From Bacillota bacterium (lineage in GTDB: Bacteria; Bacillota; Clostridia; Christensenellales; Aristaeellaceae), in assembly GCA_023409955.1 (NCBI GenBank), contig JAEYQQ010000031.1, positions 1 to 7,066 on the forward strand: a stretch of DNA of 7,066 bases, written 5' to 3'. Every line of letters starts with the position of its first letter. Position 1 is the first letter of the stretch. Below are positions 1 to 6,157 of this stretch, one piece after another. The notes below the pieces were generated by a model, which saw only the letters and a list, made by a program, of their open reading frames with translations, was not told where the DNA came from and searched no databases. Position numbers and translations under genes: made by a program.

Positions 1-1215
<1,215 letters not shown>

Positions 1216-1224
1216 TTGGCACTT

Positions 1225-1258
1225 AAGGGGGAATCCGAGGTTGGATTCCCCCTTTTTT
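1225..1258 (+). terminator. Strong intrinsic terminator of tuf
   Basis: A perfect 12-bp stem, AAGGGGGAATCC (1225-1236) against GGATTCCCCCTT (1243-1254), closes a six-base loop. It is followed by a run of six T (1253-1258) that overlaps the stem base. It begins nine bases after the tuf stop codon. This is a textbook rho-independent terminator and suggests that most tuf transcription ends here, so the S10 operon needs its own promoter. Confidence 0.95.
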
Positions 1259-1284
1259 GATTGTTAAGGCTGGGAGGGACGGGT

Positions 1285-1413
1285 TTGGAGCAGGACAGAC
1301 TGCGCTTGGAACACCGCAAAAGGATGAAATCCTTTCTTGTGAAGCTTCTGGTGTTTTTTTTCATTCTGGGTTTGGCTGTACTTGCTTTTGCCATAGCGGG
1401 AAGTACGCGATGA
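1285..1413 (+). CDS. Possible 42-residue single-pass membrane peptide
   Basis: I do not recognise this small ORF. It would start at TTG (1285) six bases after a strong Shine-Dalgarno match, GGGAGGG (1272-1278), and end at TGA (1411-1413). Residues 1-20 are highly charged, with many Arg, Lys and Glu. They are followed by an uninterrupted hydrophobic stretch at 21-38 (LLVFFFILGLAVLAFAIA) and a short GSTR tail, which looks like one membrane helix with a positively charged cytoplasmic N-terminus. An in-frame ATG at residue 14 would still give the helix but has no well-spaced ribosome binding site. The Shine-Dalgarno lies only 13 bases beyond the tuf terminator T-run, so there is no room for a separate promoter and expression would need readthrough from tuf. 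It could instead be the remnant N-terminal anchor of a lost longer protein, or chance. Codon conservation in relatives is unknown. Confidence 0.35.
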   Translation: MEQDRLRLEHRKRMKSFLVKLLVFFFILGLAVLAFAIAGSTR

Positions 1414-1426
1414 AAAATTGTGTATC

Positions 1427-1442
1427 ATACAATATATTGTAT
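1427..1442. repeat. 16-bp perfect palindrome, operator-like
   Basis: ATACAATATATTGTAT is a perfect inverted repeat (ATACAATA against TATTGTAT). A further TGTAT half-site lies just upstream at 1421-1425. It sits 14 bases after the small ORF stop and 42 bases before the second hairpin. It resembles a dimeric repressor site, but I see no convincing -35/-10 pair around it. As RNA it could only form a weak A/U stem. No regulator can be named. Confidence 0.5.
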
Positions 1443-1484
1443 CTATCAAGATGCTTGTTTCCATCCATTGCGTTTAGCAAGATA

Positions 1485-1510
1485 AAGGCCTGAAATCAGG
1501 CTTTAATTTT
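1485..1510 (+). terminator. Second, weaker terminator-like hairpin
   Basis: AAGGCCTG (1485-1492) pairs with CAGGCTTT (1497-1504), including one G-U pair, around an AAAT loop. The T-rich tail TTTAATTTT follows. It would end any transcript that reads through the tuf terminator or starts in the 1259-1484 stretch. The tail is interrupted by AA, so efficiency is uncertain. Its presence implies that this short stretch is, or was, a transcription unit. Confidence 0.6.
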
Positions 1511-1711
1511 CACCAAAAAATGACACACACGGATGCGTGTGCACGAATGACTTGGTAAAGCTATGTATATCAACAAAAGACAAGTGTTCAGTAGTAAAAT
1601 AGCAGGATGCATATGATCCATGAGGGCGATATAGCAAAAACAGCGATACGCCCGGACCAGTGTTCATAGCTGAAACCGGGCAAGCGAGCATCTACACGGC
1701 TTTCAGGGTTG
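1511..1711. other. No recognised gene; several short inverted repeats
   Basis: About 200 bases with no ORF that has both a start and a ribosome binding site, and no tRNA or rRNA. Visible structure is limited. CACACG/CGTGTG (1526-1531/1536-1541) forms a small hairpin with a GATG loop. GGGCG/CGCCC (1624-1628/1649-1653) and GCCCGG/CCGGGC (1650-1655/1676-1681) compete for the same bases. CTGAAA/TTTCAG (1670-1675/1701-1706) overlaps the second of these. I found no convincing promoter for a small RNA here. Confidence 0.4.
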
Positions 1712-1746
1712 AAAATCCGAAAAAACCACGAAAAAATGTTGAAAAA
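1712..1746 (+). promoter_or_regulatory. Phased A-tracts upstream of the S10 promoter
   Basis: Four A-tracts of 4-6 bases lie at 1712-1715, 1720-1725, 1731-1736 and 1742-1746, spaced about 9-11 bases centre to centre. Such helically phased tracts bend DNA. The nearest one falls at about -51 to -55 relative to the predicted start, where UP elements contact the RNA polymerase alpha subunit. A role in boosting the ribosomal-protein promoter is inferred. Confidence 0.6.
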
Positions 1747-1761
1747 GATACAGTAAAACTA

Positions 1762-1790
1762 TTGCAAAAAAGGATAGCTTGATTTATAAT
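1762..1790 (+). promoter_or_regulatory. Sigma-A promoter of the S10 operon
   Basis: The -35 hexamer TTGCAA (1762-1767) is separated by exactly 17 bases from a consensus -10 TATAAT (1785-1790). Transcription would start near 1795-1797, giving a leader of roughly 160-165 nt before rpsJ. It is the best promoter match I found in the tuf-rpsJ gap. It lies downstream of both hairpins, consistent with the S10 operon being transcribed independently of tuf. Confidence 0.88.
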
Positions 1791-1796
1791 AATGAA

Positions 1797-1959
1797 GTTG
1801 TCTGTCCAAGGGATGAAGTGATAAGTTGCCGTCAGGCCAGACGGGTAATTATCATGGACCAGCCTGATAATCGGGCGGCGGACTTAAGGCGCGTGCGGGT
1901 GTGCACCCAAATGGCACGCCCGGCAGCGTGTACTTGAGAACGATCAAGGAGGGTAATCA
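1797..1959 (+). promoter_or_regulatory. Structured 5' leader of the S10 operon
   Basis: The predicted untranslated leader folds into several hairpins by eye. Stem I pairs 1818-1833 with 1840-1855: 15 bp with two single-G bulges (1825, 1845) and the loop AGGCCA. It is extended by GTCCA (1804-1808) with TGGAC (1855-1859), leaving a purine-rich one-sided bulge. Stem II is GCCTGA/TCGGGC (1862-1867/1871-1876). Stem III is GCGTGC/GCACGC (1891-1896/1914-1919) capped by GGGT-GTGC-ACCC (1897-1908). CTTAAG (1883-1888) can pair with CTTGAG (1933-1938) around stem III. CTTGA (1933-1937) can instead pair with TCAAG (1944-1948), covering the first bases of the Shine-Dalgarno AAGGAGG (1946-1952). No hairpin is followed by a U-run, so any control here would be translational rather than by intrinsic termination. 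E. coli controls its S10 operon through an L4-binding leader; whether this unrelated-looking leader binds any protein is unknown. Confidence 0.6.
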
Positions 1960-2268
1960 ATGGCCAGCCAGAAAATCCGAATCAAACTCAAGGCGTACGA
2001 GCATCAACTCATTGACCAGTCTGCAGAACGGATCGTGGATACCGCCAAGCGGACCGGAGCTCGTGTGTCCGGCCCCATCCCCCTTCCCACAGAGAAGGAA
2101 ATTGTCACCATCTTGCGCGCCCCCCACAAATACAAGGACAGCCGCGAACAGTTCGAAAAGCGCACCCACAAGCGTTTGATCGACATCCACAACCCCAACC
2201 CCCGCACCGTGGACGCCATGATGAAGCTCGATCTTCCTGCTGGTGTCGAAATTGAAATCAAGCTGTAA
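1960..2268 (+). CDS. rpsJ: 30S ribosomal protein S10 (uS10)
   Basis: S10 belongs to the head of the 30S subunit. As NusE it pairs with NusB in transcription antitermination. The 102-residue length is typical of the family. Hallmarks are IRIKLKAYEH near the N-terminus, AKRTGARVSGPIPLPTEK at about 29-46, HKYKDSREQFEKRTHKRLIDI in the middle and LDLPAGVEIEIKL at the C-terminus. The ATG is fixed by a perfect AAGGAGG (1946-1952) seven bases upstream. It is the first gene of the operon, behind its own promoter and structured leader, and is followed after 27 bases by rplC. Nothing is unusual in the protein; identification is certain. Confidence 0.99.
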   Translation: MASQKIRIKLKAYEHQLIDQSAERIVDTAKRTGARVSGPIPLPTEKEIVTILRAPHKYKDSREQFEKRTHKRLIDIHNPNPRTVDAMMKLDLPAGVEIEIKL

Positions 2269-2295
2269 GACCAAAGAGCAGGAGGTGTAAGATAC

Positions 2296-2937
2296 ATGAA
2301 AAAAGCCATCGTAGGCAAAAAACTCGGCATGACACAGGTGTTTACGCCTGACGGACGCCTGGTTCCCGTCACTGTCATCGAAGCCGGCCCCTGCACCGTC
2401 GTGCAGAAAAAGACCATCGAAAAAGATGGGTACGAAGCCATTCAGGTGGGTTATGACGTTCTGAACGAAAACCGCGCCAAGAAGCTTCTTAACAAGCCCG
2501 AAGCCGGTCACTTTAAAAAAGCCGGAACCGCTGCGTGCCGCACCCTTCGGGAACTACGCCTGGAAGATTCCGCTTCCTACAGCGTAGGTCAGGAACTGAA
2601 GGCTGACGTGTTCGCTGCCGGAGAAAAGATCGACGTCGTAGGCACCACCAAAGGACACGGCTTCACCGGTGCCATTTACCGCTGGAACCAGCATACCGGC
2701 CCTATGGCCCACGGTTCCAAATATCACCGTGGCGTTGGTTCCATGGGTGCCAACACACACCCCGCCCACGTGTTCAAGAACAAGAAGATGTCCGGTCATT
2801 ACGGCGTGGAGCGTGTGACCATTCAAAACCTGGAAATCGTGCAGGTGGATGCGGAACGCAATCTGCTCTTGGTAAAGGGCGCAGTGCCCGGCCCCAATGG
2901 TAGCGTGCTTCTGGTCCGCAATACGGTGAAGGCCTGA
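2296..2937 (+). CDS. rplC: 50S ribosomal protein L3 (uL3)
   Basis: L3 is an early-assembling 23S rRNA-binding protein whose long extension reaches towards the peptidyl transferase centre. The 213-residue product starts MKKAIVGKKLGMTQVF and keeps GTTKGHGFTGAIYRWN, RVTIQNLEIVQVDAERN and LLLVKGAVPGPNGSVLLV, all family signatures. The start is set by AGGAGGTG (2280-2287), eight bases upstream. In the extension, residues 148-167 read GSMGANTHPAHVFKNKKMSG. Ala152 occupies the position of E. coli Gln150, the residue methylated by PrmB. The usual PG(K/R)VFKGK is PAHVFKNK here. Both look like lineage variation rather than damage. The gene is flanked by rpsJ and rplD with 27-base gaps on each side. Confidence 0.99.
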   Translation: MKKAIVGKKLGMTQVFTPDGRLVPVTVIEAGPCTVVQKKTIEKDGYEAIQVGYDVLNENRAKKLLNKPEAGHFKKAGTAACRTLRELRLEDSASYSVGQELKADVFAAGEKIDVVGTTKGHGFTGAIYRWNQHTGPMAHGSKYHRGVGSMGANTHPAHVFKNKKMSGHYGVERVTIQNLEIVQVDAERNLLLVKGAVPGPNGSVLLVRNTVKA

Positions 2938-2964
2938 GCCTGCCTGAAGGAGGAGAACGTCATT

Positions 2965-3591
2965 ATGCCCAAGACTGCTCTTTATAACATGGAAGGCGCG
3001 GCCATCGGCGAAATCGAACTTAGCGACGAACTGTTCGCTGCTGAGATTCATGAATCCGCCATGCATCTGGTGGTCCGCTCCATTTTGGCCAATCAGCGCC
3101 AGGGCACACAAAGCGCCCTGACCCGCAGCGAAGTAAGAGGCGGCGGTCGCAAGATCTACCGCCAAAAGGGTACTGGCAATGCCCGACACCATGGCAATCG
3201 TGCCCCCCAGTTCCGTCATGGCGGCGTTGTGTTTGCACCCAAGCCCCGTGATTATGTTGTAGGTGTTAACCGCAAGGTGCGCCGTCTGGCCTTCAAAAGC
3301 GCTCTGACCGCCAAGTTCAATGCTGGCGAGATCACCGTTGTGGATCAGATCACACTGCCCGAAGCCAAGACCAAGCATGTGGCTTCCTTCTTGAAGAAGA
3401 TGGGTGTTGAAAAGACCGCGCTGGTGGTGCTGCCTGCTCCGGACGAAACCGTGGTCCGCGCAGCCCGCAACATCGAGAACTTGCAAACCGCGTATGTCAA
3501 CACCTTGAACGTGTACGACATCCTGCGCGCCGGCAAAATCATCCTCACCAAGGAAGCAACCAAGAGTGTGGAGGAGGTGTACGCGCAATGA
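2965..3591 (+). CDS. rplD: 50S ribosomal protein L4 (uL4)
   Basis: L4 binds 23S rRNA domain I; its extended loop helps form the constriction of the peptide exit tunnel. In E. coli it also represses the S10 operon. The 208-residue product has the usual globular domain and the loop signature RSEVRGGGRK at 54-63. The loop tip follows as YRQKGTGNARHHGNRAPQF (65-83). Lys68 aligns with E. coli Lys63, a macrolide-resistance position, and is conserved. The usual Arg after KGTG is Asn72, and the common SGSIKSPIW-type stretch is HHGNRAPQF. The start is supported by AAGGAGG (2947-2953), 11 bases upstream. The last codons contain the rplW ribosome binding site, and the stop codon overlaps the rplW start by four bases (ATGA), suggesting translational coupling. 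Confidence 0.99.
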   Translation: MPKTALYNMEGAAIGEIELSDELFAAEIHESAMHLVVRSILANQRQGTQSALTRSEVRGGGRKIYRQKGTGNARHHGNRAPQFRHGGVVFAPKPRDYVVGVNRKVRRLAFKSALTAKFNAGEITVVDQITLPEAKTKHVASFLKKMGVEKTALVVLPAPDETVVRAARNIENLQTAYVNTLNVYDILRAGKIILTKEATKSVEEVYAQ

Positions 3592-3893
3592 AAGATCCCC
3601 ATGACATCATCCTGCGCCCGGTATTGACCGAAAAGGCGTATGATGGCATCGCTGAAAAGCGTTATGTGTTTGAAGTGGCTGTGAATGCCAACAAGACCGA
3701 AATCAAACTGGCTTTGGAATCCATTTTCAAGGATGACGGAGTCAAGGTGGAAAAGGTCAACACCCTGCGCACTCTTGGCAAAATCAAGCGGCAGGGCAAA
3801 TATTCCGGCCGTACCCCTGAGGTCAAGAAGGCGTATGTAACGCTCAAGAAAGAGTCCAAGCCCATCCAATTCTTCGAGGGCATGGCCCAGTAA
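3588..3893 (+). CDS. rplW: 50S ribosomal protein L23 (uL23)
   Basis: L23 sits at the exit of the peptide tunnel and is the docking site for trigger factor and the signal recognition particle. The 101-residue length is normal for a bacterial L23. Recognisable segments are ILRPVLTEKAYD (8-19), where Glu15 aligns with the trigger-factor-contacting Glu18 of E. coli, then NKTEIKLALESIF, VEKVNTLRTLGKIKRQGK and the C-terminal KPIQFFEGM. The ATG overlaps the rplD stop, and GAGGAGGT (3571-3578) lies nine bases upstream inside rplD. rplB follows after 19 bases. No anomaly was seen. Confidence 0.99.
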   Translation: MKDPHDIILRPVLTEKAYDGIAEKRYVFEVAVNANKTEIKLALESIFKDDGVKVEKVNTLRTLGKIKRQGKYSGRTPEVKKAYVTLKKESKPIQFFEGMAQ

Positions 3894-3912
3894 AGCAGGG
3901 AGGACAAGAACA

Positions 3913-4746
3913 ATGGCTATCCGTCTTTATAAGCCGACTTCGCCCGCCCGGCGCTTTATGTCGGTGCTGACATACGAGGAAATCACCAAGAAGACGCCTG
4001 AAAAGTCCTTGGTTGAGTACCTCAAGAAGAATGCCGGCCGCAACAAGCAGGGCAAGATCACCGTTCGCCATCAGGGCGGCGGCAACAAGATCAAATACCG
4101 TATTATCGATTTCAAACGCAACAAGCTGGACATTCCCGCAAAGGTTGCTGCCATCGAGTACGATCCCAACCGCAGCGCATTCATTGCTCTTTTAAACTAT
4201 GCGGATGGTGAAAAGCGCTACATCCTGGCTCCTCAGGGCCTGTCTGTAGGAGATAAAGTGCTCAGCGGCGAGAGTGCCGATATTAAGCCCGGCAACACGC
4301 TGCCCATCGCCAACATCCCTGTTGGTACCTTGATCCACAACGTGGAAATCAAACCCGGTCGCGGCGGCCAGCTGGTCCGCTCCGCTGGACTTTCTGCTCA
4401 GTTGATGGCTAAGGAAGGGGCATATGCTCAGGTCCGCCTCCCCTCCGGAGAGGTCCGCCGCATTCCCATGAACGCCAAAGCCACCATCGGCACCGTGGGT
4501 AACAGCGATCACGAAAACGTGCGCATCGGTAAAGCCGGTCGCATGCGCCACATGGGCATCCGTCCCACCGTCCGCGGTGTGGTCATGAACCCTGTGGATC
4601 ACCCCCACGGCGGCGGCGAAGGTAAATCCCCTGTTGGTATGCCCGCACCCGTAACCCCCTGGGGTAAGGTGGCACTGGGGCTTAAGACCCGCAAGCACAA
4701 GAAGTATTCCAACAAGATGATCGTAAAGCGCGCGGGTCACAAGTGA
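3913..4746 (+). CDS. rplB: 50S ribosomal protein L2 (uL2)
   Basis: L2 is one of the most conserved ribosomal proteins. It is needed for subunit association, tRNA binding and peptidyl transferase activity. The 277-residue product is full length. It shows the N-terminal KPTSPARRFMSV, then GRNKQGKITVRHQGGGNK and YRIIDFKRNK in the first RNA-binding domain, and KPGRGGQLVRSAG with SAQLMAKEG in the middle. The C-terminal NPVDHPHGGGEG has DHPHGG at 229-234, including the His equivalent to E. coli His229. VTPWGK follows, then a basic tail. GGGAGG (3898-3903), nine bases upstream, sets the ATG. The gap to rpsS is 33 bases, the longest inside the operon, and holds only its ribosome binding site. Confidence 0.99.
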   Translation: MAIRLYKPTSPARRFMSVLTYEEITKKTPEKSLVEYLKKNAGRNKQGKITVRHQGGGNKIKYRIIDFKRNKLDIPAKVAAIEYDPNRSAFIALLNYADGEKRYILAPQGLSVGDKVLSGESADIKPGNTLPIANIPVGTLIHNVEIKPGRGGQLVRSAGLSAQLMAKEGAYAQVRLPSGEVRRIPMNAKATIGTVGNSDHENVRIGKAGRMRHMGIRPTVRGVVMNPVDHPHGGGEGKSPVGMPAPVTPWGKVALGLKTRKHKKYSNKMIVKRAGHK

Positions 4747-4779
4747 CCGCTTAGCCAGTAGGAAGGAGGCAACCTAAGA

Positions 4780-5058
4780 ATGAGCCGTTCCATTAAAAAG
4801 GGACCTTTCGTAAATGATGCGCTGATGAAGCGTGTAAATGAAATGAACACCGCCGGAAAAAAGAGCGTTGTGAAGACCTGGTCCAGGGCTTCCACCATCT
4901 TTCCGGATTTTGTGGGCCACACCATTGCTGTGCATGATGGCCGCAAGCATGTGCCTGTATATGTAACTGAAGATATGGTAGGACACAAGCTTGGCGAATT
5001 CGCCCCCACCCGGACCTTCCGGGGCCATGCCGGCGAGAAAGCCACCGGCCGCAAGTAA
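4780..5058 (+). CDS. rpsS: 30S ribosomal protein S19 (uS19)
   Basis: S19 is in the 30S head, where it binds 16S rRNA together with S13 and contacts the A-site finger of 23S rRNA. The 92-residue protein has the complete family pattern: MSRSIKKGPFV at the start, VVKTWSRASTIFPDFVGHTIAVHDGRKHVPVYVTEDMVGHKLGEF in the core, written here as one conserved block at about residues 30-74, and APTRTFRGHAG before a short basic tail. The ATG lies ten bases after AAGGAGG (4763-4769). rplV follows after 19 bases. No irregularity was seen. Confidence 0.99.
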   Translation: MSRSIKKGPFVNDALMKRVNEMNTAGKKSVVKTWSRASTIFPDFVGHTIAVHDGRKHVPVYVTEDMVGHKLGEFAPTRTFRGHAGEKATGRK

Positions 5059-5077
5059 ACGGAAGGAGTGAGAAACG

Positions 5078-5461
5078 ATGGCAACCAGAACCAAGGAGAA
5101 GGCCGCGGCGCGTAAAGCAAATGCCGACAAACGGCCTCGCGCCCATGCCAAGTACATCCGCATCACTTCCCGCAAAGTCAAAATCGTGATCGATCTGATC
5201 CGTGGGAAAAAGGTGGACGAAGCGCTGGCTATCCTGATGTATACCCCCAAGGCGGCTTCCCCCGTAGTGGCAAAGCTGTTGAACAGCGCCATCGCCAATG
5301 CGGTCAACAACCAGGAAATGGACCGCAATACGCTGTATGTGGCGGAGATTTACGCCAATCCGGGCCCTACGCTTAAGCGTTTTGTTGCCCGCAGCCGCGG
5401 CAGTGCTGCCCCAATGCTCAAACGCACCAGCCATATCAGTGTGGTGCTTGACCAAAAGTAA
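5078..5461 (+). CDS. rplV: 50S ribosomal protein L22 (uL22)
   Basis: L22 binds all 23S rRNA domains, and its beta-hairpin faces L4 across the exit tunnel constriction. The 127 residues exceed the usual 110-115. The excess is a basic, Ala/Lys/Arg-rich N-terminal extension of about 20 residues before AKYIRITSRKVKIVIDLIRGKK. The start is supported by GGAAGGAG (5061-5068), nine bases upstream, so the extension is probably translated. The core continues with EALAILMYTPKAA and SAIANAVNN. The tunnel hairpin GPTLKRFVARSRGSAAPMLK spans 96-115, and RTSHISVVL lies near the end. In the hairpin tip the common PRAxGRA is ARSRGSA (104-110). The stop lies just before the rpsC ribosome binding site. Confidence 0.98.
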   Translation: MATRTKEKAAARKANADKRPRAHAKYIRITSRKVKIVIDLIRGKKVDEALAILMYTPKAASPVVAKLLNSAIANAVNNQEMDRNTLYVAEIYANPGPTLKRFVARSRGSAAPMLKRTSHISVVLDQK

Positions 5462-5479
5462 TCCGAGGGAGGTTTTTCC

Positions 5480-6154
5480 ATGGGTCAGAAGGTAAATCCA
5501 CACGGCGCTCGCGTTGGTGTGATCTTTGACTGGAGCACCCGCTGGTACGCCGGCAAAAAGGATTTCGCGAACAACCTCGTTGAGGATTACAAGCTCCGCG
5601 AAATGCTCAAAGAAAAGTACTATTCCACCGGTATCAGCCGGATCGACATTGAACGCAGCGCCAGCCGTCTGACGGTGAACATTTTCACCGCTAAGCCCGG
5701 CATGATCATTGGCCGCGGTGGTGCTGGAATCGAAGCCTTGAAAAAGGACATCGAGCAATTCCTAGGTCATCCGGCTAACCTGAATGTAATGGAGATCAAG
5801 CAGCCTGATCAGGATGCACAGTTGATGGCTGAGAACATTGCCCAGCAGCTGGAAAAGCGCATTAGCTTCCGCCGGGCCATGAAGCAGGCTCTGCAAAAGG
5901 CCATGAGGAGCGGCGCCAAGGGGATCAAGACCAGCGTCAGCGGACGTCTGGGCGGCGCAGACATTGCTCGCACCGAGCATTATCATGAAGGCTCCATCCC
6001 CCTGCAGACGCTGCGGGCCAACATTGACTATGGCTTTGCCGAGGCCAAGACCACCTATGGCCGTTTGGGCGTGAAAGTCTGGATTTACAAGGGCCAGATT
6101 TTGCCCAGGGCCAAGAAATCCCCGGCCGTTGCCCGGACCGAAGGAGGCAAGTAA
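5480..6154 (+). CDS. rpsC: 30S ribosomal protein S3 (uS3)
   Basis: S3 lines the mRNA entry channel of the 30S subunit, together with S4 and S5, and contributes to mRNA unwinding. The 224-residue product begins MGQKVNPHGARVGV. It has a type II KH domain with the GxxG loop GRGG at 78-81 (within IIGRGGAGI). The C-terminal domain carries SFRRAMKQALQKAMRSGAKG, SGRLGGADIAR and YGRLGVKVWIYKG. The tail is basic and short, as usual for the group. GGGAGGT (5467-5473) lies six bases before the ATG. The last codons contain the rplP ribosome binding site, and only three bases separate the two genes. Confidence 0.99.
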   Translation: MGQKVNPHGARVGVIFDWSTRWYAGKKDFANNLVEDYKLREMLKEKYYSTGISRIDIERSASRLTVNIFTAKPGMIIGRGGAGIEALKKDIEQFLGHPANLNVMEIKQPDQDAQLMAENIAQQLEKRISFRRAMKQALQKAMRSGAKGIKTSVSGRLGGADIARTEHYHEGSIPLQTLRANIDYGFAEAKTTYGRLGVKVWIYKGQILPRAKKSPAVARTEGGK

Positions 6155-6157
6155 TCC

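Noticed and set aside
1264..1464. Minus-strand 66-codon open frame
   Set aside because: No ribosome binding site before its ATG; it is antisense to the better-supported small ORF.
1257..1493. Plus-strand 78-codon open frame in the gap
   Set aside because: Its TTG start lies inside the T-run of the tuf terminator, so it would have no ribosome binding site in a terminated or reinitiated transcript, and the protein has no recognisable features.
1410..1493. 27-residue ORF whose ATG overlaps the stop of the small membrane ORF (ATGA)
   Set aside because: The overlap and a GGGAAG at 1398-1403 are suggestive of coupling, but the peptide has no recognisable character and ends inside the second hairpin; probably chance.
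1503..1691. Minus-strand 62-codon open frame
   Set aside because: No ribosome binding site before its ATG, and no recognisable composition or family.
1704..1719. tRNA-like T-arm (GGGTTGAAAATCC)
   Set aside because: The loop does not fit the seven-base T-loop pattern, and no acceptor stem, anticodon arm or CCA end is present.
1854..1937. 27-residue upstream ORF in the rpsJ leader
   Set aside because: It has no properly spaced ribosome binding site and runs through the predicted stems; no evidence for a leader peptide.
2554..3588. Long minus-strand open frame opposite rplC and rplD (344 codons)
   Set aside because: It is the complement of two certain ribosomal-protein genes, has no recognisable domain, and results from their codon bias.
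3588..3591. rplD/rplW overlap as a possible annotation error or frameshift
   Set aside because: Both proteins are full length, the ATGA overlap is a normal coupling arrangement, and a good ribosome binding site precedes rplW.
4793..5758. Long minus-strand open frame opposite rpsS, rplV and rpsC (321 codons)
   Set aside because: It lies wholly antisense to three well-supported genes and shows no family signature.
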